Shown in pieces: positions 6,965 through 13,035 of a stretch of 13,329 nucleotides of DNA. A program made the position numbers and the translations under genes. The stretch is from assembly GCA_040507895.1 (NCBI GenBank), contig JBEVNX010000213.1:1-13329 (forward strand), in the 5' to 3' direction. Source of the DNA: JBEVNX01 sp040507895 (GTDB taxonomy: Bacteria > Desulfobacterota > Binatia > JACPRU01). The notes under the pieces are model-generated. The model was not told where the DNA came from. It saw only the letters and a list, made by a program, of their open reading frames with translations, and searched no databases. The stretch's first letter is position 1, and every line of letters begins with the position of its first letter.

Positions 6965-8434
6965 GTGAACCGCTGGACGGTGAGGATCGACGGCTCGATC
7001 GTCCCCGACCCGCAGAAGATCGGCGGCAAGGCCGCGAGCATCGCGCGCATGACGGCGCTCGGCTTACGCGTCCCTCCCGCGTTCGTGGTCACGACCGAGG
7101 CTTGCCGAGCGTTCTTGTCGAACAGGGAGATTCCGGATGACGGGTGGACGGAGATCGAGTCGGGCATCGCCTGGCTCGAAGCCGAGACCGGGCGCTCGTT
7201 CGGCGGCTCGTCCCGACCCCTCCTCGTCGCGGTCCGATCCGGCGCCGCCGTTAGCATGCCGGGGATGATGGACACGGTGCTCGATCTCGGCATCAACGGG
7301 GAGACCGAAGCGGCGCTGGCCAGGGAGACCGGCGACCCCGCGTTCGCGGCGCAGACGCGCGCGCGCTTCGAGGAACTCTTCGCGCGAATCGTGCTCCGCG
7401 GCTCGTGCGAAGAAGTACCGCACGACCCCCGCCATCAGCTTCGCCGCGCGGTCATCGCGGTCTTCGAATCGAGTCGTTCGCGCCGCGCGCGGGCGTACCG
7501 CAAGCACCACGGCCTGACCGACGATCTGCCGACCGCGGTCACCGTACAGGCGATGGTGTTCGGCAACCTGGACGATCGCTCGGGCACCGGGGTGCTCTTC
7601 ACGCGAAATCCACTGACCGGCGCGCCGGTTCCCTACGGAGAGTTTCTGTCGCGCGCGCAAGGCGAGGACGTGGTCTCCGGGGCACGCACTCCGGCCTCGC
7701 TCGACTCACTGTCGGAGCTCATGCCGCGGGCGCACGAAGAGCTGCTCGCAGCGGGGCGGCTTCTCGAAAACGTCGAGCGCGACGTGCAGGACGTCGAGTT
7801 CACGATCGAGCGTGACACGCTGTTCCTCCTGCAGACCCGCACCGCCAAGCGGTCCGCGGACGCGGCGGTGCGGATCGCGGTCGATCTCGCCCGCGACGGC
7901 AAGATCGGCAAGGACGAGGCGATCAGCCGCTTGACTGCCGCGCAGGTGCGCGCCGTGCTGCGACCTCGCCTTTCGCAGGCGACGCGCGCCGCGACGCGCG
8001 TGCTCGCCCGAGGCGAGCCGGCGAGTCCAGGCGTCGGCGCGGGCGCCGTGGTCGAAGACTGCGACGAGGCGGAGCGGCGCGCCGCCGAAGGCGAGCGCGT
8101 GGTTTTGGTGCGGCCGACGACGAGCCCCGAGGACGTTCACGGCATCATCGCCGCGCAGGCGGTGATCACCGAGGTCGGCGGATCCACGTCTCATGCCGCG
8201 GTCGTGAGCCGCTCGCTCAACAAGCCCTGCGTGGTCGGTTGCGGGCCCGGCACGGCCGCCGTGCTCGCAGGCCGGAACGCGACGGTCGACGGCGATGGCG
8301 GAGAAGTCTTGGAGGGGGTTGTCGATCTCGAGGAGCCGCGCGAGCGGGACCACCCGTATCTCGCCGAGCTCGCCGCCTGGGCTGGCAATCGCCGGCTTCT
8401 GGATATCCTCGACGCGCGGGACTCCAAGAGCTAA
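6965..8434 (+). CDS. PPDK-like protein lacking the PEP/pyruvate-binding barrel (ATP-grasp plus phosphohistidine domain)
   Basis: A protein of 489 residues; typical pyruvate phosphate dikinase is close to 900. The N-terminal ATP-grasp domain shows KIGGKAASIARMTALGLRVP, VAVRSGAAVSMPGMMDTVLD (Arg91 in VRSG), VTVQAMVFGNLDDRSGTGVL and FTRNPLTGAPVPYGEFL, ending with VEFTIERDTLFLLQTRTAK. The mobile domain follows, with ASPGVGAGAVV and ITEVGGSTSHAAVVSR, where His410 is the expected phosphate carrier. The protein stops at about the place where the C-terminal TIM barrel would begin. It should autophosphorylate from ATP but has no built-in pyruvate site, so the acceptor must come from elsewhere. It is not the ordinary gluconeogenic enzyme. 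The start is the GTG at 6965, preceded by GAGGAATGAGGT at 6949-6960; the frame continues upstream but only as an overlap with the previous gene. Confidence 0.9.
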   Translation: MNRWTVRIDGSIVPDPQKIGGKAASIARMTALGLRVPPAFVVTTEACRAFLSNREIPDDGWTEIESGIAWLEAETGRSFGGSSRPLLVAVRSGAAVSMPGMMDTVLDLGINGETEAALARETGDPAFAAQTRARFEELFARIVLRGSCEEVPHDPRHQLRRAVIAVFESSRSRRARAYRKHHGLTDDLPTAVTVQAMVFGNLDDRSGTGVLFTRNPLTGAPVPYGEFLSRAQGEDVVSGARTPASLDSLSELMPRAHEELLAAGRLLENVERDVQDVEFTIERDTLFLLQTRTAKRSADAAVRIAVDLARDGKIGKDEAISRLTAAQVRAVLRPRLSQATRAATRVLARGEPASPGVGAGAVVEDCDEAERRAAEGERVVLVRPTTSPEDVHGIIAAQAVITEVGGSTSHAAVVSRSLNKPCVVGCGPGTAAVLAGRNATVDGDGGEVLEGVVDLEEPRERDHPYLAELAAWAGNRRLLDILDARDSKS

Positions 8435-8572
8435 CGGCGAGCGAGTTCCTCGGCTAGTAGGAGCGCTGGATCACTCGAGCCGCTGCCGTTCCTCGCGGCG
8501 AAGGGGCACGCGGTCGACGACGTCGAGGCACTGTTCGCCGCGTGGTGCAAAGCGGTTGCACTCAAAGCATGA
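8435..8572 (+). other. In-frame open stretch after the PPDK-like stop codon (possible lost C-terminus)
   Basis: Directly after the TAA of the PPDK-like gene the same frame stays open for 45 codons to a TGA at 8570-8572. The first 16 or so residues are low-complexity (RRASSSASRSAGS). The end reads like real protein: LEPLPFLAAKGHAVDDVEAL followed by FAAWCKAVALKA. This could be a former C-terminus cut off by a new stop, a relic of another gene, or chance in GC-rich DNA. No start codon with a ribosome site precedes it. A weak hairpin (CCCGG 8575-8579 with CCGGG 8589-8593) follows and could end the operon transcript, but there is no T-run. Confidence 0.35.
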
Positions 8573-8597
8573 GGCCCGGCCCCGACCTCCGGGAAGC

Positions 8598-8696
8598 ATG
8601 GAGCAGAAGGGTCACCGACAATTGAAGCGATTGTTGAACCACGCGTTCAGCTAATAAGCGCTTGAAATCACAGGAGAAACTAATGGAGCAGAAGGG
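8598..8696. repeat. Direct repeat ATGGAGCAGAAGGG, two copies 85 bases apart
   Basis: The 14-base sequence ATGGAGCAGAAGGG occurs at 8598-8611 and again at 8683-8696. The second copy is the end of a tRNA-like sequence. The first matches only the acceptor end. Such a pair could be the trace of a tandem integration or excision event at a tRNA 3' end. Confidence 0.6.
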
Positions 8697-8707
8697 ATTC
8701 GAACCCT
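8684..8707 (-). other. tRNA 3'-end fragment, candidate integration (att) site
   Basis: On the minus strand this reads AGGGTTCGAATCCC followed by TTCTGCTCCA. It is a T-arm with the invariant TTCGAAT loop and an acceptor 3' strand plus discriminator A, about one third of a tRNA. No matching 5' acceptor strand (GGAGCAG), D-arm or anticodon arm is found in the 70-90 bases upstream on that strand, so this is not a complete tRNA gene. Isolated tRNA 3' ends are the usual trace of site-specific integrases, which carry this piece in their attachment sites. No integrase gene is visible in the window. Confidence 0.55.
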
Positions 8708-8710
8708 AAA

Positions 8711-8763
8711 GTAGGCCGCGATTTCTAAGCGTTTCTCGATTTTATCGTCCTACATCGGCCTAC
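8711..8763. repeat. Inverted repeat GTAGGCCG / CGGCCTAC next to the tRNA fragment
   Basis: Perfect 8-base arms at 8711-8718 and 8756-8763 flank a 37-base, AT-richer spacer. The left arm begins three bases after the tRNA-like fragment. The spacing is long for a terminator. Integrase arm or core sites are one reading, unproven. Confidence 0.4.
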
Positions 8764-9022
8764 GTAGAGCCCGAGATTGTTCAAATCTACTCGGTGGTTC
8801 GGTACCCTCGTTCAGGCAATGTCCCGAAGCCGGCGTGCTCCAGCCTCTGCCTCATCCGCTGGTTGTGCTGAGCGCTACCATGCGGTAAGCGACCGACCGG
8901 ACATGAAGGACCTACGGCTTCCATCAGCTCAACGTGCCGCGCCATGCTCACCTGCTCAGCCTAACCCGCAAACAGATCGGTCGTTCGCCAAGTAGAACCA
9001 ACCTCGAAAGCGGCTCTGTACG

Positions 9023-9565
9023 ATGATCGGGACTATCGAAGCCGTCGCCGCTCATCCCATCGTCCAGATGTGCTGGGTGGTCGACGACATGGAGGCCGCC
9101 GCCCTGCGGTGGATCGAGACGGTCGGCGCAGGGCCCTTCTTTCTGGTTCCCCACATCCAGCTCGACGACCTAACTTACCGCGGCAAGCCCGCTACGCTCG
9201 ACCAGTCTTCGGCGATCGGTCAGTGGGGGACCCTTCAGGTCGAGCTATTCCAACAGCACTGCGCTAGCCCGTCCGGTGCTCGCGAGATGTACGCTCCTGG
9301 CGAGACTGGCCTTCAGCATCTCACCTGGTTCGCCGACGACCTCGACGCCGAGACGCGGCGGCTCGAGGAGATGGGATTCGACACCGTGATGACGTGTCGC
9401 CTTCCGGCCGTCGGCGGAATGCGCCTAGCGTGGTTCGATGCGCGGAAACTCCTCGGCGCGATGGTCGAGGTCTACGAGGAGAGCGAGCTCATGCGCGGCC
9501 TCTATCGCCGTGTCGCCAAAGCGGCGGAGGGGTGGAGGGGCGAGAACCCGATTCGCGCCTTCTAG
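9023..9565 (+). CDS. VOC (glyoxalase/dioxygenase fold) family protein
   Basis: An intact 180-aa protein of the vicinal oxygen chelate superfamily, which uses paired beta-alpha-beta-beta-beta modules around a divalent metal. The first module starts HPIVQMCWVVDDMEAAALRW, and the second starts GLQHLTWFADDLDAETRRL. The expected metal-ligand positions are filled by Gln15, Glu74 (QVELF), His99 (LQHLTWF) and Glu149 (MVEVYEES), so the protein looks active. The module lengths resemble methylmalonyl-CoA epimerase/glyoxalase-like members, but substrate cannot be assigned. It is separated from the upstream operon by almost 600 bases and so is probably its own transcription unit. The ATG at 9023 has only a weak Shine-Dalgarno. 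It is the only undamaged gene of ordinary size between 8435 and 12725. Confidence 0.85.
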   Translation: MIGTIEAVAAHPIVQMCWVVDDMEAAALRWIETVGAGPFFLVPHIQLDDLTYRGKPATLDQSSAIGQWGTLQVELFQQHCASPSGAREMYAPGETGLQHLTWFADDLDAETRRLEEMGFDTVMTCRLPAVGGMRLAWFDARKLLGAMVEVYEESELMRGLYRRVAKAAEGWRGENPIRAF

Positions 9566-9688
9566 TAGTTCCTCGACGATGGGGTTTCGGCGTATTCGTT
9601 TGATCCGGGACTTTGGCCGAAGAGGCCGGACGCAGTCGACAGTGGACCGGCAGTCACTTCGGGCCGCCGCCAACGTCGTCGCATAGTC

Positions 9689-9708
9689 GGCCTCGCGCCC
9701 GCGAGGCC
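9689..9708. terminator. Hairpin between convergent genes, possible terminator
   Basis: GGCCTCGC (9689-9696) and GCGAGGCC (9701-9708) form a perfect 8-bp stem with a GCCC loop. It lies between the end of the VOC gene (+) and the end of the aldo/keto reductase pseudogene (-), where a shared terminator would be expected. No T-run follows on either strand. Confidence 0.35.
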
Positions 9709-9728
9709 CGAACCTCACCGTCATTTGC

Positions 9729-10573
9729 TCACAGGGTGGGAAGCTCGCGCGGGCGAGGCCCGAGCGGGAAAGCCTGCTCGATGCGGGCGAGATCGCCTTC
9801 CGTCAATCGCAGGTCTCCCGCCCCGGCGTCCTCGGCCGCATGCGCGGGCCACGAGGCTTTGGGGATCGCGAAGAGCGATCTCCGGCTGACGAGGAAGCGA
9901 AGCCCCACCTGACGAGCCGTCGCGCCGTGTTCGGCGGCGATTTCGCGGAGCACGCGCCCGCCGGGCGTGTTCGGGCCCGGGAAGCGGCCGGAACCGAGTG
10001 GGCTGTATGCGCGACCACGGCGAGGCCGTGTGCTCACCAAGGAAGAACGGCGTGCTCGACCGCCCGCTCACGCAAATGGTACAGCACCTGGTTGCAAGCG
10101 AGCGTAACGTTCCCGGCGATCGCCTCGATCTCTTCGAGGTCGGGCACGTCGAAGTTGCTGACGCCGCAGGACAGGATCTTCCCGTCACGCTCGAGTTCCG
10201 CGAATGCCGCGACCGTCTCCTCGAGGGGATACCGGCCGCGCCAGTGCAACAGGTAACAATCGAGCCGGTCGGTCAGTAGTCGCGCGAGCGATCGCTCACA
10301 CGCCGCGATCGTTCCCTTTCGTGATGCGTTCTCGGGAAGCACCTTGGAGACCAGAAAGACGTCGTTGCGGCGCCCCTGGATCGCCTCACCAACCATCTCC
10401 TCGACGGCTCCCGATCCATACATTTCCGCCGTGTCGACATGTGTCATGCCGAGATCGAGCCCGAGGCGCAACGCATCGATCGCGGCGTTCCGGTCGTCTC
10501 GCTCCATGTTCCAGGTCCCCTGTCCGATCAGTGGGACCTCACGATGCGTCGCGCCGAATCGCCGCGTCTCCAT
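9729..10573 (-). pseudogene. Aldo/keto reductase, broken by a nonsense codon and a frameshift
   Basis: The first 179 codons (from ATG at 10573) encode a good AKR N-terminus with the full catalytic tetrad Asp47, Tyr52 (THVDTAEMYGSG), Lys77 (LVSKVLP) and His110 (YLLHWRG), then VSNFDVPDLEEIE. The frame ends at TGA (10034-10036) right after AVLPW, where relatives have Cys: a TGC to TGA change explains it. The same frame then resumes as AHGLAVVA. At about 10008-10009 an extra CA (or one lost base) shifts to the frame reading YSPLGSGRFPGP, which runs to the stop at 9729 through SLFAIPKAS and LRLTEGDLARIEQAFP. Both halves are otherwise normal, so the damage seems recent. AKRs reduce aldehydes and ketones with NADPH; the close relatives are the 2,5-diketogluconate-reductase/YeaE-like group. 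A sequencing error could explain the indel but hardly both changes. Confidence 0.85.
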
Positions 10574-10594
10574 CCGCGTGCTCTGCTCGGGGCG

Positions 10595-10721
10595 TCAATC
10601 GATCGCTTGCTCGAGCCGCCGCGCGATCTCGGACTGTTTCTCAGACGCTTCGGGTTCTCAGAGGGGCGACGAGCCCTTCACCATTGTCGTTGCGAGTGAT
10701 CGCGACTCCGTCTTCGTTGCC
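10595..10721 (-). other. Possible short coding relic (unrecognised)
   Basis: On the minus strand one frame reads GNEDGVAITRNDNGEGLVAP, and a neighbouring frame continues as EPEASEKQSEIARRLEQAID before a TGA at 10595-10597. The two pieces join if one frameshift is assumed near 10655. Composition is protein-like, but there is no start codon with a ribosome site and I recognise no family. It could be the end of a gene lost by deletion, or chance. Confidence 0.2.
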
Positions 10722-10744
10722 TCATTAGAATGCCGAGCTCTGGT

Positions 10745-10930
10745 TTAGCGATCGACAGAGTCCTTGACCTTGTCGCCCGCCTCCTCGAGCTTGTCGCCGG
10801 CCTTGCTCATCGCCTTGTCGACCTTTTCGCCAGCCCTTTCGGCGGGGCCTTCCTTGTGACAAGAGCACACGGCCACCAGCAGGCCTCCGGCTACGAAGAG
10901 CGAAAAGGTCCTCATCAGTTTGGGCACCAC
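10745..10930 (-). CDS. Small probable lipoprotein with Lys/Glu/Asp-rich amphipathic tail
   Basis: The chosen start is the GTG at 10930, which has an excellent AAGGAG six bases upstream, giving 61 residues: MVPKLMRTFSLFVAGGLLVA then VCSCHKEG. An in-frame ATG at 10915 would give 56. The N-terminus is a signal peptide with a basic n-region, a hydrophobic core and a lipobox-like VCSC, so the mature protein would be a lipid-anchored envelope peptide of about 37-38 residues. The rest (AGEKVDKAMSKAGDKLEEAG then DKVKDSVDR) is a charged helix with an approximate 11-residue repeat (AGEKVDK / AGDKLEE / AGDKVKD), similar to LEA-like or YtxH/entericidin-type small stress peptides. Function is unknown. The lipobox is not ideal. 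Confidence 0.65.
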   Translation of the reverse strand: MVPKLMRTFSLFVAGGLLVAVCSCHKEGPAERAGEKVDKAMSKAGDKLEEAGDKVKDSVDR

Positions 10931-11099
10931 GCGAATCTCCTTTATGTCGAGCGGCTTGGCCGCAGCGGTTGGGGTCAAAACCTAATGTGTTGAAACCGCG
11001 ACGCGGGGAATGGTCGTTCACGACCTCACTGTCTTCGTCATGTCCCCATGTCCTCCGCACTCTTCGGCACTAGCTAGAAGCATACACGGCAGAAACGCA

Positions 11100-11441
11100 C
11101 TAACCCACGAACGATGAACGCTTCGGAATAAGGCGGCGGAGGACCTGCTTTGGCTCGATCAGCCCCAGCTCTCTGAGATCCCGACCATCGTCGAGCACGA
11201 CGAAGGCTGGATCACCGCGTCCGAACATGAGCTCGGAGAATCGAAGCCTACCTTCCGCGTCGAAGCAGGCCAGCTCACCGACAAGCACCGCGTGGCCGTC
11301 CAGCTCCGGTTCGATAAACAGAGCTAGATTCGAGAACCGAGCAAACGCGTTCGCCTTGCGCGAAATGACTTTCGCAAACCGACGCCTGGCATCAGCAACG
11401 GTCATGCTGCGAATCGCCGTCTCTTGGCCGTCTCTGGGAGT
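11100..11441 (-). pseudogene. Fragment of an ATP-dependent DNA ligase (adenylation domain)
   Basis: The frame with ATG at 11405 encodes 101 residues that match the middle of the adenylation domain of bacterial ATP-dependent DNA ligases: AKVISRKANAFARFSNLALF, IEPELDGHAVLVGELACFD, LRFSELMFGRGDPAFVVLDD and GRDLRELGLIEPKQVLRRLI. The family usually has a few more residues (a DLLWLDG-type stretch) where this reads VVLDDGRD, so a small deletion is likely. The in-frame codons upstream to 11441 (TPRDGQETAIRS) may be a decayed motif I, without the adenylated Lys of KxDG. The polymer stops just after PKRSSFVG, so the rest of the adenylation domain, the OB domain and any LigD partner domains are missing. 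It cannot be a working ligase. Whether it was LigD-like or a stand-alone ligase cannot be told. Confidence 0.7.
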
Positions 11442-11456
11442 TCAGCGCTAGGCCGC

Positions 11457-11480
11457 CAGGAAGTTGTTCAGGAAGTTGTT
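11457..11480. repeat. 12-base tandem duplication CAGGAAGTTGTT x2
   Basis: CAGGAAGTTGTT is repeated head to tail at 11457-11468 and 11469-11480, at the 3' end of the hydrolase pseudogene. In one frame it encodes EQLPEQLP. It looks like a replication-slippage duplication. Confidence 0.8.
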
Positions 11481-12268
11481 CGCGGGACGAAGGCGTCGAT
11501 CTGCGCGGACACTTCCTCCGGCGCCTCGATGGTCGGGAAGTGGGACCGCCCGGTGACCTTGTGCACCAAAAACCACGATGCGCGGCGCTGAACTGCTGCT
11601 GCGCGATGAGGTAGCCTGGATCATCGGGTTGCGCGTACAGGTGCAGCGTCGGGCACGGCGGCGTGAGCGCGGAGAGCGCCGCGAGCGGGCTTCCTTCGCG
11701 GGCGTACGCGGCGGCGATTTCGCGCGCGGCGCGAGCCCACATCGCCGCGGGATACGAGCCCATGTTCTCGCGCACGTAGGCGAGGACGCGCGGGTCGGCG
11801 ACGCCGGTCGTCCACATCGCGAACAACTGATCGCGCACGCCTAGCGCGCTCGCCTCGTTGCTCATCGCAGAGAGCGCGCCGAGGAAGGCCGGCGGGGGCT
11901 CGGTGACGATCCAATCGACGAGCACGATTCGACTCACGCGTGCCCCCAGGCGGCGACGCAACTGGATCGCCACGAAGCCCGCGTGCGCCGTGGCGATCGC
12001 GACGATCTCCTTCGCCCGGCTCCGCTTCGATCACGAGGACCGCATCGTCGACGAGCTCGCGCGTGCCGAAGTCCTTGTCGGACGACGACGACTCGCCGTG
12101 ACCACGCCAGTCGAGCGCAAGCGTCCGATGGCGCGCCGACAGACGCTCGGTCACGGCGTCGAACACGGCGCGCCCGGTGCACCACCCGGGAAGAAAGAGC
12201 AGCGCGCGTTCACCGCTGCCGCGATCGTCGTACGCGATCGAGAGCCCGCCGGCCGACGCGTTTGCCAT
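11468..12268 (-). pseudogene. Alpha/beta-hydrolase (Hod/Qdo-like), at least two frameshifts and no nucleophile Ser
   Basis: From ATG 12268: MANASAGGLSIAYDDRGSGE, LLFLPGWCTGRAVFDAV, ALDWRGHGESSS, then GTRELVDDAVLVIEA. A shift within about 12012-12026 (one extra or two missing bases) is needed to continue as AKEIVAIATAHAGFVAIQLR, RIVLVDWIVTEPP and LHLYAQPDDPGYL. A second shift at about 11576 gives WFLVHKVTGRSHFPTIEAPE with the catalytic His, ending DAFVPRTTS at TGA 11468-11470. An extra C near 11486 may be a third shift, since VREQLPEQLP would be the more natural end. The layout, with DW after the nucleophile strand, resembles the cofactor-free 2,4-dioxygenase Hod/Qdo group, where the elbow reads like SHAGW. 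Here it is AHAGF, the Ser codon replaced by GCG at 11986-11988. Non-functional as written. Confidence 0.8.
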
Positions 12269-12607
12269 GCGGCCTCTTAGCCTTCGCAATGGGGGTCGTG
12301 AAAGGGCCAACGCTTGCGAATCGTAACACCCGACGTCCTCGCGGCGTCACGCGTCGCCGCAGCCAGCCACCGCCTCCGGCGCCCGCCGATTCGGGTGAGC
12401 ACCGTCACAGATCGCGTCCTGAAGCGAACAAGGATTTGGTTAGTTGGGCCGGCCCGCACGTCTCAGGACCGATAGGAACCATTAGTGATAGCGCCTAAGC
12501 CCGCGGGAATGGGACTCTGCACGCTGAGGTTCCCGCTCCTTGCGCGAGAGCATCCGAAGGAATTGTCGGCTCGCTCAAGGGGCTGGACTTAGTAAGGAGG
12601 GCCGAAG
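12269..12607. other. Spacer between two divergent gene remnants
   Basis: I see no supportable gene in these ~340 bases. It contains the upstream region of the hydrolase pseudogene (minus) and of the zinc-ribbon remnant (plus). An inverted repeat GCGGGAA (12503-12509) / TTCCCGC (12530-12536) with a 20-base loop is present, without a T-run. No promoter was convincing on either strand. Confidence 0.5.
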
Positions 12608-12748
12608 ATGTTCTGCCCCTCGTGCGGGCACGAGAATCGCGCGCGCCGAAAGTTGTACGTCCGGTGCCGCGTGCGGCTCGAGCCCGAGGCCACACGCAAG
12701 TGTGTCTGCCCATCCGCCCGACTTCTTATCGGGCAAGGAGGGCGTTGA
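12608..12748 (+). pseudogene. Start of a zinc-ribbon protein (cyclase/kinase-type N-terminus), truncated
   Basis: A strong AAGGAGG (12594-12600) lies seven bases before this ATG, clear evidence that a gene once began here. The first residues, MFCPSCGHENRARRKLYVRC then RVRLEPEA, copy the double zinc-knuckle seen at the N-terminus of many adenylate/guanylate cyclases and ATPase or kinase fusion proteins (CPxCGxEN, then KFCxxCGxxL). The second knuckle is damaged: FC has become LY and CG has become CR, so three of four Cys remain. After about 28 residues the sequence no longer looks like the family and stops at TGA 12746-12748, inside the 3' end of phhB on the other strand. The rest of the gene was deleted. 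A short independent zinc-ribbon peptide is a less likely alternative. Confidence 0.55.
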
Positions 12749-13013
12749 TCTCGGTGGCAACCTTGAAGTCCCGGTCCGAGACTCCTCCGACCTCATGGGT
12801 CGAGAGGTGGATCTTCACCCGCTTGTAGACGTTCGACCAGTCGGGATGGTGATCGGCGCGCTCCGCCAGTAGGGCGACCTTGGTCATGAACGCGAAAGCG
12901 TCGACGAAGTCTGCAAAGACAAACTCCAGGAAGAGCCCGCCACCGTCGACAGTCCACCCGTCGACCATCTTCAGACCCTGAGCGATTTCGTCGTCGGTCA
13001 ACTTCGTCGGCAT
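12726..13013 (-). CDS. phhB: Pterin-4a-carbinolamine dehydratase (4a-hydroxytetrahydrobiopterin dehydratase)
   Basis: An intact 95-residue PCD/DCoH-family protein, the family's usual length. It dehydrates 4a-hydroxytetrahydropterin, the product of aromatic amino acid hydroxylases, as part of pterin recycling in the cytoplasm. Motifs: MPTKLTDDEIAQGL, VDGWTVDGGGLFLEFVF, FMTKVALLAERADHHPDW with the catalytic His pair, then VYKRVKIHLSTHEVGGVSD and RDFKVATEINALL. An AAAGGGGG Shine-Dalgarno (complement of 13019-13026) stands five bases before the ATG. No phenylalanine hydroxylase gene is in the window, so its partner lies elsewhere or it acts on another pterin, for instance that of molybdopterin-related or folate metabolism. 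A decayed second copy lies directly upstream on the same strand. Confidence 0.92.
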   Translation of the reverse strand: MPTKLTDDEIAQGLKMVDGWTVDGGGLFLEFVFADFVDAFAFMTKVALLAERADHHPDWSNVYKRVKIHLSTHEVGGVSDRDFKVATEINALLAR

Positions 13014-13035
13014 CGGGACCCCCTTTTAGGACTGG

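Larger units (their letters stand above)
8573..9022. other. Non-coding, lower-GC stretch between the operon and the VOC gene
   Basis: Apart from the direct repeat, tRNA-like fragment and inverted repeat listed separately, I see no supportable gene here. The short frames present lack ribosome sites and protein-like composition. One in-frame stretch on + near 8910-9000 (YGFHQLNVPRHAHLL) is not recognisable. Base composition is visibly more AT-rich around 8600-8780 than in the flanking genes, consistent with inserted or remnant DNA. No convincing promoter for the VOC gene could be picked out. Confidence 0.5.

Noticed and set aside
8684..8775. Complete tRNA gene on the minus strand
   Set aside because: No 5' acceptor strand, D-arm or anticodon arm pairs with the visible 3' end.
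8777..8995. 72-codon plus-strand frame in the spacer
   Set aside because: No ribosome site, Ser/Arg/Pro-rich composition and no family resemblance.
10034..10036. In-frame TGA at a Cys position of the aldo/keto reductase as a selenocysteine codon
   Set aside because: A frameshift follows only nine codons later and no SECIS-like hairpin is evident, so the gene is broken anyway.
12427..12487. Plus-strand LVSWAGPHVSG as a piece of IS110 (HLASWAGLCPG-like)
   Set aside because: Only the short SWAG match fits. The residues around it do not follow the family and the surrounding frame is low-complexity.
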